A DNA stretch of 64,000 nt. Source: Sediminibacterium ginsengisoli. Lineage in GTDB: Bacteria > Bacteroidota > Bacteroidia > Chitinophagales > Chitinophagaceae. Both the position numbers and the translations under genes were made by a program. The stretch covers positions 1 to 64,000 of the forward strand of contig CAMDLR010000006.1 in assembly GCA_945901845.1 (NCBI GenBank), given 5' to 3'. Position 1 is the stretch's first letter. Every line of letters starts with the position of its first letter. This document shows, one piece after another, positions 43,904 to 53,165 of the stretch. Below the pieces are notes generated by a model. It was not told the origin of the DNA. It worked only from the letters and a program-made list of their open reading frames with translations, and did no database searches.

Positions 43904-44146
43904 ATGAACGCACCTTTTAACAAATTTCTCTACATTGGTTTTTTATTATTAGGATTATATCAAGCAATTATCTCTAAAGACTATATGCAAGCAGCAGCGT
44001 CTCTTGGGATTGGATTAGCATTTGATCCATTTGATCCAGCACAAAAATGGAATGAAAGACCTACTTGGCAAAAGGCGGTTTTGATTATTCATCTAGCGCT
44101 TGTTGCTGCCATTTTTGGATTTGGTATAGGCTTGAATGATAAGTAA
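43904..44146 (+). CDS. small hypothetical membrane protein
   Basis: 80 residues with two hydrophobic helices (FLYIGFLLLGLYQAII and AVLIIHLALVAAIFGFGIGL) joined by a polar loop with DPFDPAQKWNERPTWQ. A TATTTTTG box lies at 43874-43881, 22 nt upstream. Similar two-helix proteins are common in Bacteroidota; role unknown. Confidence 0.65.
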   Translation: MNAPFNKFLYIGFLLLGLYQAIISKDYMQAAASLGIGLAFDPFDPAQKWNERPTWQKAVLIIHLALVAAIFGFGIGLNDK

Positions 44147-44235
44147 ATTTCTAATGTTTCCGTATGACTCGTTTACATTACAAACCACCCATTTATAGTA
44201 TGATCAATCGAAAAAAATCTTAAAAGGAAAAGGTT

Positions 44236-44243
44236 TATATTTG
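44236..44243 (+). promoter_or_regulatory. -7 element TATATTTG upstream of glycosyltransferase pair
   Basis: Perfect -7 match. Transcription would start near 44250, favouring translation from the ATG at 44272 rather than 44257. Confidence 0.55.
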
Positions 44244-44271
44244 CGCAAAATTACACATGTGTGATATAAAT

Positions 44272-44922
44272 ATGTCAAATCAAGTGAAAGTATCCGTTTT
44301 AATGACGGTTTTCAATACCAATTTTACTTATACGAAACGAGCCATTGACTCAGTTTTAAAACAGGATTTTACAAATTTTGAGTTAATAATTATTGACGAT
44401 GGCAGCAAGGAAAATGACAGGGAGTTGTTAATGGATTATGTTGAAAAAAACGAGGACAAAATTAGCTATATCCGCCACAGCAATCGCGGTCAATCTGAAT
44501 CCATCAATCGGGGCATTTTATATAGTTTGGGGGAATACATTACAATTATTGATAGCGACGACGAATATAAACCCAATCATTTGAGCAGTTGTTTACAGGA
44601 AATAAAAGACGTAGACTTAATTTGCTCAACCTCTGAAACAATAGTTGATAACGATAATGACTATTATGTGCCAGATAAAAACGACCTAACTAAACTTATT
44701 CATTTAGATGAAGTTACTTTGTTTGGAACTTTATTTGGCCGAAAAAAAGTATTTAACAGTATTGCTTTTAAAACTGGTTTTGCCGCTGATGCCGATTTTT
44801 ACGAAAGAGCTACTCAATTATTTTCTGTAAAAAAGTTAGACTTACGCACTTATGTTTATCACCGAAATATTCCAAATAGTATTTGTGCTACAGTCAAAAA
44901 AAATAATTTAATCAGCAATTAA
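44272..44922 (+). CDS. family 2 glycosyltransferase
   Basis: Inverting GT-A transferase. It opens with VKVSVLMTVFNTNFTYTKRAIDSVLKQDFTNFELIIIDDGS, the GT2 hallmark, and carries the D-x-D-type motif in TIIDSDDEYKPNH near residue 100. At 216 residues it has only the catalytic half. The next gene, 2 nt downstream, encodes another GT-A-like protein. The ORF-track start at 44257 is possible. Confidence 0.88.
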   Translation: MSNQVKVSVLMTVFNTNFTYTKRAIDSVLKQDFTNFELIIIDDGSKENDRELLMDYVEKNEDKISYIRHSNRGQSESINRGILYSLGEYITIIDSDDEYKPNHLSSCLQEIKDVDLICSTSETIVDNDNDYYVPDKNDLTKLIHLDEVTLFGTLFGRKKVFNSIAFKTGFAADADFYERATQLFSVKKLDLRTYVYHRNIPNSICATVKKNNLISN

Positions 44923-44924
44923 AC

Positions 44925-45692
44925 ATGGCTGTTGAATCTCCTCTTTTCGATCAAAATACAAATCTAGTAATGGCCTGTCACATTACTGGTGTATACGATG
45001 TTAACCGAAACATTACACTAGTTGATGACGCTTACGATTTAGTGAAGGATTGGGCCGAATCCATTAAAGCCGCGAATTTACAAGGTCTAATCTTTCATAA
45101 TAATTTCTCCGAAGAAACCTGTAAATCATTCGGAAATGAAAATATTTCGTTTATTAAAATCGATTATAACCCCCAATATAATCCCAATGTATTTCGTTAT
45201 TTTATTTATAGGGATTTTTTACACCAGCATCTTCAACAAATAAATAGCTTATTTATTACGGATATAACCGATGTGGTAGTTGTTAACAACCCATTTATAG
45301 CTTCGTTTTTTATTGAAAATCCGACTTCGCTTTTTTGTGGTGATGAACCTAAAATATTGAATAACGATTGGATGAACGCTCATTCCGAAAATTTACGCGA
45401 AAACATAGTTGATTATGCAACTTATGAAAGCACTTTTGGAAATGAGACTTTGCTCAATTGTGGAATTATTGGTGGTAATGCTTCAATAATTTTTAATTTT
45501 TTACAACAACTTTGTGCAATTCACCAACATGCCAATTACAATAATAAAACCGCCTACACTGGTGACATGGGCGCATTTAATTATTTAGCACGCACAGTAT
45601 TCAACCAGCAACTAATTCATGGCGCACCAGTAAACACGGTTTTTAAAGGTTATGAAATCGATCGAAACGATTGCTGGTTCAGACACAAATAA
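44925..45692 (+). CDS. putative glycosyltransferase-like protein
   Basis: 255 residues, no certain family. Rossmann-like strands are separated by helices, and SLFITDITDVVVVNNPF has an acidic D-x-x-D motif resembling the metal site of GT-A enzymes. LLNCGIIGGNASIIFNFLQQL and AYTGDMGAFNYLAR look like the acceptor side of GT8/GT34-like folds. 2 nt behind the GT2 gene, so both probably act on one glycan. Confidence 0.6.
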   Translation: MAVESPLFDQNTNLVMACHITGVYDVNRNITLVDDAYDLVKDWAESIKAANLQGLIFHNNFSEETCKSFGNENISFIKIDYNPQYNPNVFRYFIYRDFLHQHLQQINSLFITDITDVVVVNNPFIASFFIENPTSLFCGDEPKILNNDWMNAHSENLRENIVDYATYESTFGNETLLNCGIIGGNASIIFNFLQQLCAIHQHANYNNKTAYTGDMGAFNYLARTVFNQQLIHGAPVNTVFKGYEIDRNDCWFRHK

Positions 45693-45725
45693 TATTTTGG
45701 TAAATAGGGTTGTATTTTTAGCCAA

Positions 45726-47888
45726 TTACAAGCGTATTTTAATCCCACCATTAATTACAAACCCATCAACAGGCGCATAAATATCTCTGAAAATAGGATC
45801 CTGTATGGTGCCTGTAAACACTTTATCAAATTTTGACTGTCTTGTGTCTGTAAAGTTTTCAAAATTGATAAAGACAGACCATTTTTCCCAAAGTTTTTCC
45901 GCCATAAAACCAGTTATCCAATAAGACTTTCCAAAACTACCATCGCTTAAACGTTGTTTGCTAAAATAGTAAGCTTCTAGTCCCAATTTAAGTTTGTCTT
46001 CAATTTCATACATCAACACATTGTTTAGACGGTGCCGTGCCGTGAGTGGTAACCACTGTTTTGCATTATCAAAATGTGTATTTGCGTTGGTATATGTGTA
46101 TCCTATAAACAATTTAAAATCGGCGTAAGTTAGTCTTACATTGGTTTCCATTCCTTTGGTGTCCAAGCTTCCATTCGCATTTTTAAAAGCAAAAATTGTT
46201 CCCGAGGTATTGCTTAAAACGAGCGGCTGTGCTAGATGGGTATAAAAAAATAATTGGTTAAAGCTAAAGCTGATATCTCCAAACTTTGTTTTATAATTAA
46301 TATCCCAATTCAATCCTTTTGATCTTTCGTTTCTAGCATTAATCATATCAATAGGTGAGATATTTCTAAATTGTCTTCTTTCGGCATCCTCTGTAAAAAT
46401 AGTAGGTGGTTTATAGCCAAAGCCACCGCCAATCCGGGTTGTTAACTTAGGCGTAATTTTAAACATCGTTGAAATACGCGGAAGTAATTCAAAACCTAAT
46501 TCGTTTACATCATCTCCCCTGAGTCCAGTTTCGATCGTAATATTTTCATGAACACTCCATACATTTTGTATAAAAACACCAAATGTGTTTAAATTATAAT
46601 CACGTTTACGATCTATACCGTTTGGAACTTCTGTTAAGTTTTCTGTAACCAAATTGGTGCCAATGACCCAATCTAAAGTTGATCCATTTTTATTCCAGGT
46701 TAATTCAGTAAAAGAAGATTGCTGTAATGCATCAAAAAAATAATTTGGAATGTGTAGCGCTCTATCAAATCTGCTAAAACTATTTTTAAATTGAATGTTG
46801 CTACTTTCTGTTAAACGGTGCGTGACGCCAAATTGAGTGGTAAATCTCCTGGTATCATTTTTTTCATAAAAGCCATTACCATTATTATTAATGTAGTTCA
46901 TGCTACCACCCGTTCTATTTTCTGAAATAAACGTGACACCCACATCGGCGGTTGTTTTATTCGCATATATAAAAAGTCGAGGGTTGATGGTATAACGTTC
47001 AAATTTTGGTATTGCGGTAAGTCCAATTGCTGCTGGATCAAAAGCGCGATTACTATTTCTAGAAGTAAAAACCGTGAGTCCAACCTTTCCATATTTTTCA
47101 CTATAAAAGCCACTGAGGTCGATACCACCTGCATTAGTTACATTGGATAAAAAATTAAGTTCTCTATTATCTGTGGGCGTTTTAGATACAAGATTTACCA
47201 AGCCCGCAATAGCACCCCCACCAAATAATGTAGATGCAGCACCTTTGATAACTTCCACTTGTTTTAAATCTAGTGGTGCAATTTGTAAGAGTGAAAGACT
47301 GGATGCAAATCCACCATACATGGGATACCCATCTCTAAGTAATTGTGTATAACGTCCATCAAGCCCCTGAATGCGTATACCTGCATTGAAAGAGGTTGCA
47401 GATGTTTGTTGGGTTTGAATACCCGTACTCTCGTTTAGGAGCATTCTAATATCACCGGGTTTCATGTTGCCCTTTTCAGTAAGTTCTTCACCAGAAATCA
47501 CCTCTGTTCGTGTAGGTGTATTGGCAATGGTTCTACTAATACGCGTTGCGGTTACTATAACCTCCTCTTCCTCCTCTTCTTCATTTTCCTCCATCAAAAT
47601 GGATACTATTGAATCAGTAGCCAAAGGCGTTGTAATACGTATCGTTTTATCTGCAAAACCAAGGTAGTAAATAGATAGGGTATGTGTTCCATTCGGTATT
47701 TTTTCAAAAACTATAATACCTGTAGTATCGGCGATAGCTGTTTTGTTTAAGGGCATTAATTTTGCAGTAGCAGCAGATAGCGGTTCTCTTGTATTTGAAT
47801 TTTGAACTAATATTTTAATCGTTGTTTGAGCATCTAGATTATAAGATCCAAGTATCATTAATAGCGCTACAAAAATTATATGCTTCAT
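45726..47888 (-). CDS. TonB-dependent outer-membrane receptor
   Basis: 720 residues. Signal peptide ends at YNLDAQ. A carboxypeptidase-regulatory-like domain (TREPLSAATAKLMPLNK, GTHTLSIYYLGFADKTI) precedes an acidic run of eight Glu (NEEEEEEEE-type). The plug then has VTATRISRTIANTPTRTEVISGEEL, GIRIQGLDGRYTQLLRDG and QVEVIKGAASTLFGGGAIAGLVNLVSK. Beta-barrel strands run to the terminal IKIRL, ending in an aromatic/hydrophobic pattern. The plug resembles siderophore/cobalamin receptors more than SusC. There is no SusD neighbour. Confidence 0.93.
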   Translation of the reverse strand: MKHIIFVALLMILGSYNLDAQTTIKILVQNSNTREPLSAATAKLMPLNKTAIADTTGIIVFEKIPNGTHTLSIYYLGFADKTIRITTPLATDSIVSILMEENEEEEEEEVIVTATRISRTIANTPTRTEVISGEELTEKGNMKPGDIRMLLNESTGIQTQQTSATSFNAGIRIQGLDGRYTQLLRDGYPMYGGFASSLSLLQIAPLDLKQVEVIKGAASTLFGGGAIAGLVNLVSKTPTDNRELNFLSNVTNAGGIDLSGFYSEKYGKVGLTVFTSRNSNRAFDPAAIGLTAIPKFERYTINPRLFIYANKTTADVGVTFISENRTGGSMNYINNNGNGFYEKNDTRRFTTQFGVTHRLTESSNIQFKNSFSRFDRALHIPNYFFDALQQSSFTELTWNKNGSTLDWVIGTNLVTENLTEVPNGIDRKRDYNLNTFGVFIQNVWSVHENITIETGLRGDDVNELGFELLPRISTMFKITPKLTTRIGGGFGYKPPTIFTEDAERRQFRNISPIDMINARNERSKGLNWDINYKTKFGDISFSFNQLFFYTHLAQPLVLSNTSGTIFAFKNANGSLDTKGMETNVRLTYADFKLFIGYTYTNANTHFDNAKQWLPLTARHRLNNVLMYEIEDKLKLGLEAYYFSKQRLSDGSFGKSYWITGFMAEKLWEKWSVFINFENFTDTRQSKFDKVFTGTIQDPIFRDIYAPVDGFVINGGIKIRL

Positions 47889-47999
47889 AACTATGAAATA
47901 TTGATGAGGTTATATTTTTATTATAACTTAACCGCAAAGATATTCGAATACTAAACTAATTACTTGTATCTTTTTTACTATTTTCATTCAAAATATTTT

Positions 48000-48512
48000 A
48001 TGCCTAGACCCAGCGCATCCGAATACGGAAGTTTCTACCAAACGTATATCAACTACACAAGTGGTAAAGACTACGCCATATTAGTTCAACAATACAACGA
48101 ACGAATTATTGCGTTTTGGGATGCCATTCCGCTAGAAAAAATCAATTATGCGTATGCGCCAGGTAAATGGACAATTAAGCAAATGTTCCAACACGTAATT
48201 GATACCGAACGCATACTTGCCTACCGGTCACTTGCAATTTCTAGAAAAGAAAAAACACCTATTCCAGGATTCGACGAAAACGAATATGCCAATAATGCAA
48301 CAGCGGCCAATAGGAATTGGAAAGATATGTTAGTAGAATGGAGGGTGGTAAGGCAATCAACCAATCTTTTATATGCATCCTTTACAGACGATCAAATGAA
48401 AAGCTTGGGTACCGCAAGCGACAAACCTATTTCTGTAAATGCACTTGGCTTTATCATTTTTGGCCATGCTTTACACCATTTGCATATACTAAAGGAACGT
48501 TACAGTATTTAG
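48000..48512 (+). CDS. DinB family protein
   Basis: Four-helix metalloprotein, 170 residues from ATG 48000 (MPRPSASEYGSFYQTY); the ORF-track start 12 codons earlier is unlikely. The metal-binding His are in KQMFQHVIDTERI and in FGHALHHLHILKERY at the C-terminus, as in DinB/YfiT proteins. Some relatives are thiol transferases (bacillithiol); the substrate here is unknown. Confidence 0.88.
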   Translation: MPRPSASEYGSFYQTYINYTSGKDYAILVQQYNERIIAFWDAIPLEKINYAYAPGKWTIKQMFQHVIDTERILAYRSLAISRKEKTPIPGFDENEYANNATAANRNWKDMLVEWRVVRQSTNLLYASFTDDQMKSLGTASDKPISVNALGFIIFGHALHHLHILKERYSI

Positions 48513-48588
48513 CCTCAAATTTTACAAATTGATGCAAAATACTTATCTTGAATTAGGAAACTAATTATTAATATCTAAAAACAAAACT

Positions 48589-49071
48589 TTGAAAAAATTA
48601 TTATTGCTTTGTGTGATTGCTGGACTAGTATCATGCAATTCTAAAAACGACAAAAACGCCGAATTAAGTAAAAAAAATGTTGAGTTTTACTCTAATATTT
48701 GGGAAGTAGCTGTTAATGAAGGCCGTGTAAATATTTTAGATTCAGCTTATGTAGACGATGCTGTACTTCATACCGTTCCTGAAATTAAAGGAAAAGCCAA
48801 TGCTAAAGCATACTATGAAAATTATGTAGTAGGTTTTTCTGAAAGACAATTTACAATTAAAGAAATTTTTGCTGATGGAGATAAGTTGGTAAAGTATTGG
48901 CAGTTTAAAGGCAAGCATACTGGAACATTTTTTGGAATTCCTGCAACTGGTAAAACTGTGGATGTTATTGGTTGTACGATTGTTAAAATGAAAGATGGTA
49001 AAATTGCAGAAGAGCAAGATTTTATGGATAATCTTGAATTTATGCAGCAGATTGGTTTAATTCCAAGATAG
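48589..49071 (+). CDS. SnoaL-like (NTF2-fold) lipoprotein
   Basis: TTG start at 48589 followed by a lipoprotein signal (LLLLCVIAGLVSCNS). The 160-residue protein has the ester-cyclase pattern: YVDDAVLHTVPEIKG, ADGDKLVKYWQFKGKHTGTFFGIPATGKTVDVIGCTIVKMKDGKIAEEQDFMDN. Such proteins are usually orphan small-molecule-binding or cyclase enzymes; being lipid-anchored is less common. A terminator follows. Confidence 0.82.
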   Translation: MKKLLLLCVIAGLVSCNSKNDKNAELSKKNVEFYSNIWEVAVNEGRVNILDSAYVDDAVLHTVPEIKGKANAKAYYENYVVGFSERQFTIKEIFADGDKLVKYWQFKGKHTGTFFGIPATGKTVDVIGCTIVKMKDGKIAEEQDFMDNLEFMQQIGLIPR

Positions 49072-49094
49072 TATATAGTAAAAGACATTTTCGA

Positions 49095-49127
49095 AAAAGC
49101 TGTCAGTAATGATGGCTTTTCTTTTTT
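49095..49127 (+). terminator. hairpin terminator after SnoaL-like gene
   Basis: aaaagctgtca pairs with tgatggctttt (two G-U pairs), loop gtaa, followed by CTTTTTT. It resembles the R2 hairpin arm tgatggctttttctt. Confidence 0.8.
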
Positions 49128-49146
49128 AACTATTTAGTAGATTATT

Positions 49147-49722
49147 ATGGCAAATAGAAAAATATATTTAATACTGTTTTTGTTTTTTATTATCACAAAT
49201 TTAAGTGCACAAAAGGCACACACAATTTTGATTACCTATCATTCTAAATCAGGAAAAACAGCCTCAATGGCTAAAGCCATTGCAAAAGGAGCTGCAATAA
49301 ATGATAACATAGCCATTATCGTAAAAACAATTGAGCAAACAACAAAAGATGATTTGTTACATGCTGATGCAATTATTTTAGGAAGTCCTGTTTATAATGC
49401 CAACCCTTCTTCAGATGTTTTAAAATTTATAGAATCATGGCCGTTTGCGGGCACCCCTTTAAAAAATAAAATAGGTGCAGCGTTTGTTACTGGTGGGGGA
49501 ATCTCTTCAGGTGAAGAGTTGGTGCAGGTCTCAATTTTACACGCCATGCTTGTTTTTGGTATGGTAGTGGTAGGCGGTGACGACTGGACTGCTCCATTTG
49601 GTGCAGCTGCTATCACTAATGAAGCCCCTTTTGATACCCAGATGAATGATGCCTTTTTACTGAAAGGTCAGAATTTAGGCAAAAGAGTTGCAAATACGGT
49701 TTTACGTTGGCAAAAAAAGTAA
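49147..49722 (+). CDS. flavodoxin-like NAD(P)H:quinone-type flavoprotein with signal peptide
   Basis: 191 residues. The N-terminus (IYLILFLFFIITNLSAQ) looks like a cleavable signal. A flavodoxin fold follows: ILITYHSKSGKTASMAKAIAKGA (phosphate loop of the WrbA/flavodoxin type), ADAIILGSPVYNANPSSDVLKFIESWP and GAAFVTGGGISSGEELVQVSILHAML. WrbA-like proteins are normally cytosolic, so export is unusual: either the hydrophobic start is misread or this is a periplasmic flavin redox protein. Convergent with the WG-repeat gene. Confidence 0.78.
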   Translation: MANRKIYLILFLFFIITNLSAQKAHTILITYHSKSGKTASMAKAIAKGAAINDNIAIIVKTIEQTTKDDLLHADAIILGSPVYNANPSSDVLKFIESWPFAGTPLKNKIGAAFVTGGGISSGEELVQVSILHAMLVFGMVVVGGDDWTAPFGAAAITNEAPFDTQMNDAFLLKGQNLGKRVANTVLRWQKK

Positions 49723-49743
49723 GGATGTCTTATTGATTCAAAA

Positions 49744-52700
49744 CTATTTACAGTTTCTATAACTATTTATAGCGCTACTATTTCCCAAATCTGCAGCTCT
49801 TTTGTAATCTAAACATGCTTCTGCTTTTTTATTAAGATTATAGTAGCTGCTGGCTCTATTATTATAAAACATTCCAATATTCTCTTTACTTTCACTTTTA
49901 CCTGTTCTTATAGCTGCTGTATAATCTTCAATTGATTTTTGGTATACTCTTTTTTTATAATAGCAACTACCTCTATTGTTATAAGCCATAGAAGAAGTTT
50001 GATAGTTATTTATATAGGTAGTATAACTTTCTATTGCATTGTCTGTCAGTCCTATTGAATTTTCGGAATATGCTTTATTAAAATAAAATGAAAAATCCTG
50101 AGGATTTTTATAAACCATTTTTTGATACGATTCTAAAGCCTCCCTATAATATTTTTTCTCATAATTATATGCAGCTTTTTCCGATAATATATCTGCATTG
50201 TCATCGTCTATTTCTATTGCTTTGTCAAAATATTTTATTGCCTCACTATAGTAGTTTTTTTCTTTATAAGTATGCGCTAATTCTACATACGCAATTTTAT
50301 TCTTTGGATTTAACGCTATTGCTTTTTGTAATAAATCGATTGCTTGATCTCTCTCATTTTCGTCATAAATAAATGATCTGGCTTTGTTTACTAGCTCATT
50401 TGATTCAAATTCTGAAAAATCAATCTCAGAACTCATTAATATTTGATTTTTTGCATTTAAATAAACCTCTACATCATTGTATAAACCCTTTGTATAGTTC
50501 AAATAGTAACTTACTGATTTAAAGGATTTTGTTACTTTTTCAAGTTCTTTGGTACTAATAGTAAATTTATAAAACTCTGAAATTTCATTATCTAATTGTT
50601 TGGTAAGGAAAATATATTTTTTATCCTTAGAATAGGCTTGCAAATTAAAATCATTTAAAAGCGTTTCTCCTTTTGTGTTTATGATTTTATTTTTTGAAGC
50701 ACCATTCTCTGTAATTGTTACTGAGGCTAATCCATTAATAAATGCAGTTGCATAATTATATATAATTGGTATTACAATTTGCCCCTTTTTATTAATGTAG
50801 CCATATTTTTCTCCAATTTGTACAACTGTTAAACCATCAGAAAAATCATAATTACTTTTCCATATCGACTCTTCAATGGAATTTTTAGTGATATCTATAA
50901 ATGAACAATCGGAGTATAAAGATGTCATGTTATTTTCGGAATAATCGCCTTCACCTTCACCATCTCCTCCTTCCATGCCAATATATGAATAACCAAGACT
51001 AGATTTTTCATATATCGGTTCAATGATTAAATCTCCATTTTCGTTTATGTAACCTATTTTCTCATTCATTAAAACCGCAAGCAATCCTTCTGAAAAAGTG
51101 GTAGAAATGTCTTGATATGGTTTTAAATTTAAATACTTCTTCAATTTTACACTGAATAACCTTATTTGTAAATTATCAGGAGTATAGTTTTCATTTCTAA
51201 TTACATACACACCGTTTGATAAATAACTAATAATATTTTGTCCTGGTTGAATTAAAATATTTTTAGAAGAATCAATAAGTGACGATTTATTATCTGCCGT
51301 TGTAACAATATAATATTTTCCAGAGCTATCAGAAACTATATTCTTGTATATGATTGGTAAAATTAACCTGCCTTTATAGTCTGTAACCCCAAACTTAGAT
51401 TTACTTTCTGCTATAAAAACTGAACTATTTAAGGCTTTACCTTCATTTGCCAAATAATAGCTACTGTAGTTAGAACTATAAACACTTTTTCCGCCCCCAT
51501 CTAAAAGCAGTTTGAGACTTCCTTTCTTAGCTATAAAACCGTCCGGAATTATAGAGATATCATCATATGTAAATGGAATAATAATCTGAAGTAAAGTATC
51601 GGCAAATGCGTAATAATTCTTACCCTCAATTCCTTTAGCAATTAAATATCCTCTATTTGCTACTACTTGAACCGAAGTAAGTGTAGGTTGAATTACTAAT
51701 TCCCCATTTGTATTTATAAAACCATATTTTCCACCTATACTAATTTGGGCAAATCCATTTATAAATTCGCCTATACAATCATAAGTTATTTGTTGTGAAA
51801 TTTTGCCGTCCTGGTCGATTATACCCCGTTTATTATATTTAGTAACTAAAAACTTTCCTTTCTCTAAAATCAATATCTGATCATACTCATTGATATCTAT
51901 TATTTGGTTCGTTGTAACATTGTATAATTGATATTTTTTATTTTTATTAAGATATGGTAGGACGTCACTTTTTAATTCTTTAATTTTTAGATTAGCAAGA
52001 TCTGTATACTTTGAATTTTTAAATAGTACTTTAAACTTTTCAAAATCTGATAAAACCTTTGAATCTGCTATAGCGGCCCAACTTGTGCTTTCTAGTTTTT
52101 CTTTTGCTTCATTGATATACTGAGAAGTTGAAAACTGAGTTATAAATTTATTATAACCTTCTATTGAATTTTCATTTAATGTTTTATTCCAAGAAAGGTT
52201 TTCAATTTTATCATTCGCTAGTTTAGTATTTTCTGATTTAGGATATTTGGATATATATGTTTTGAAGTCATCTATGTTTTTTGATTCTTTTATTTTATCC
52301 CACTCAATATTTTCTATATTTTTCTTTGCATCTTTTACCTGCGGGGCGTTTGAGTATTTTTTGATAAATATTTTAAATGATTCAATTGAGTTTATTTTTA
52401 AGGCATTTTCATATGCTATTTTCCAGAGGTTAATTGTAGCATCTTCAATTTCTATGGCATCTGGATATTTTGATATAAATAATGTATAGCTATCCTCGGT
52501 ATAAATTAAATTAGCTTCACGATATGCTAATTTATTTCGCCATTGGGTTATCTCATATGAATATTTACTCTTAGGATATTTCTTCAAAAAAGATGTTACC
52601 ACCAAGAAACTTTCGTTTTTTAAATAAGCACGACTTAATGTACTATCCAGTCTTTCAAATAGAATCCTTACATTTTCTATACAAAATCCAATGCTTTTAC

Positions 52701-53004
52701 ATAATTCTTCTTTGTCTTTATCATTTTCTATCTTAGAAAGTTGCAATTCTGCCTCTGATAAATCAATAAAAGCACTATCAAGTTTTAAATAATCATCAAT
52801 TTCGTTTACACCAATACATGCTTTGATATAATAATATTCTGCGCGTCTTCCTTCCTTTTTTTCATAAGTAGCTAGATTTTCGTATGCTTTAGTAAGGTCA
52901 TTTTTTATTATCTCTTCTTGAGCTCTTTTCAAAAAACGTTCCTGTGCATTTAGATTATTCAAGCCAACACAGATAATTAGAAAGTATATAAGTCGTGATT
53001 TCAT
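49744..53004 (-). CDS. large exported WG-repeat and TPR protein
   Basis: 1086 residues; signal peptide at 1-20 (FLIICVGLNNLNAQ). Residues about 130-340 hold at least five imperfect 35-45-residue repeats of the type F..(F/Y)I(K/S)KYP.S...A...I..L.W, an alpha-helical solenoid. The middle (about 370-770) contains WG beta-repeats such as GKYGFINTNGELVIQP, EKIGYINENGDLIIEPIY and EKYGYINKKGQIVIPIIY. A glycine/acid stretch (GGDGEGEGDY) interrupts them. The last 200 residues are TPRs (NYYSEAIKYFDKAIEID, YNNRGSCYYKKRVYQKSIEDY). It looks like a scaffold for protein-protein contacts at the cell envelope; no catalytic motif. Very AT-rich and divergent from a cell-wall gene cluster. Confidence 0.85.
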   Translation of the reverse strand: MKSRLIYFLIICVGLNNLNAQERFLKRAQEEIIKNDLTKAYENLATYEKKEGRRAEYYYIKACIGVNEIDDYLKLDSAFIDLSEAELQLSKIENDKDKEELCKSIGFCIENVRILFERLDSTLSRAYLKNESFLVVTSFLKKYPKSKYSYEITQWRNKLAYREANLIYTEDSYTLFISKYPDAIEIEDATINLWKIAYENALKINSIESFKIFIKKYSNAPQVKDAKKNIENIEWDKIKESKNIDDFKTYISKYPKSENTKLANDKIENLSWNKTLNENSIEGYNKFITQFSTSQYINEAKEKLESTSWAAIADSKVLSDFEKFKVLFKNSKYTDLANLKIKELKSDVLPYLNKNKKYQLYNVTTNQIIDINEYDQILILEKGKFLVTKYNKRGIIDQDGKISQQITYDCIGEFINGFAQISIGGKYGFINTNGELVIQPTLTSVQVVANRGYLIAKGIEGKNYYAFADTLLQIIIPFTYDDISIIPDGFIAKKGSLKLLLDGGGKSVYSSNYSSYYLANEGKALNSSVFIAESKSKFGVTDYKGRLILPIIYKNIVSDSSGKYYIVTTADNKSSLIDSSKNILIQPGQNIISYLSNGVYVIRNENYTPDNLQIRLFSVKLKKYLNLKPYQDISTTFSEGLLAVLMNEKIGYINENGDLIIEPIYEKSSLGYSYIGMEGGDGEGEGDYSENNMTSLYSDCSFIDITKNSIEESIWKSNYDFSDGLTVVQIGEKYGYINKKGQIVIPIIYNYATAFINGLASVTITENGASKNKIINTKGETLLNDFNLQAYSKDKKYIFLTKQLDNEISEFYKFTISTKELEKVTKSFKSVSYYLNYTKGLYNDVEVYLNAKNQILMSSEIDFSEFESNELVNKARSFIYDENERDQAIDLLQKAIALNPKNKIAYVELAHTYKEKNYYSEAIKYFDKAIEIDDDNADILSEKAAYNYEKKYYREALESYQKMVYKNPQDFSFYFNKAYSENSIGLTDNAIESYTTYINNYQTSSMAYNNRGSCYYKKRVYQKSIEDYTAAIRTGKSESKENIGMFYNNRASSYYNLNKKAEACLDYKRAADLGNSSAINSYRNCK

Positions 53005-53165
53005 AATTGAGAAGTATAAGTTAAGAACACATTAAAAAAACATATATATTAAATCAAATTTAGATATAATCATAGTGTTTACATTTATTTGTTTACAAAT
53101 GTATTAATTTTATTATGTCTAATGCATCATTTTAGCCTTAGTTGGCACTAAATAACACTTAAATA

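Noticed and set aside
38000-44200. Prophage or integrative element next to tRNA-Asn
   Set aside because: The region looks accessory, but no integrase, phage structural, replication or transfer gene can be recognised; only repeats and small genes are present.
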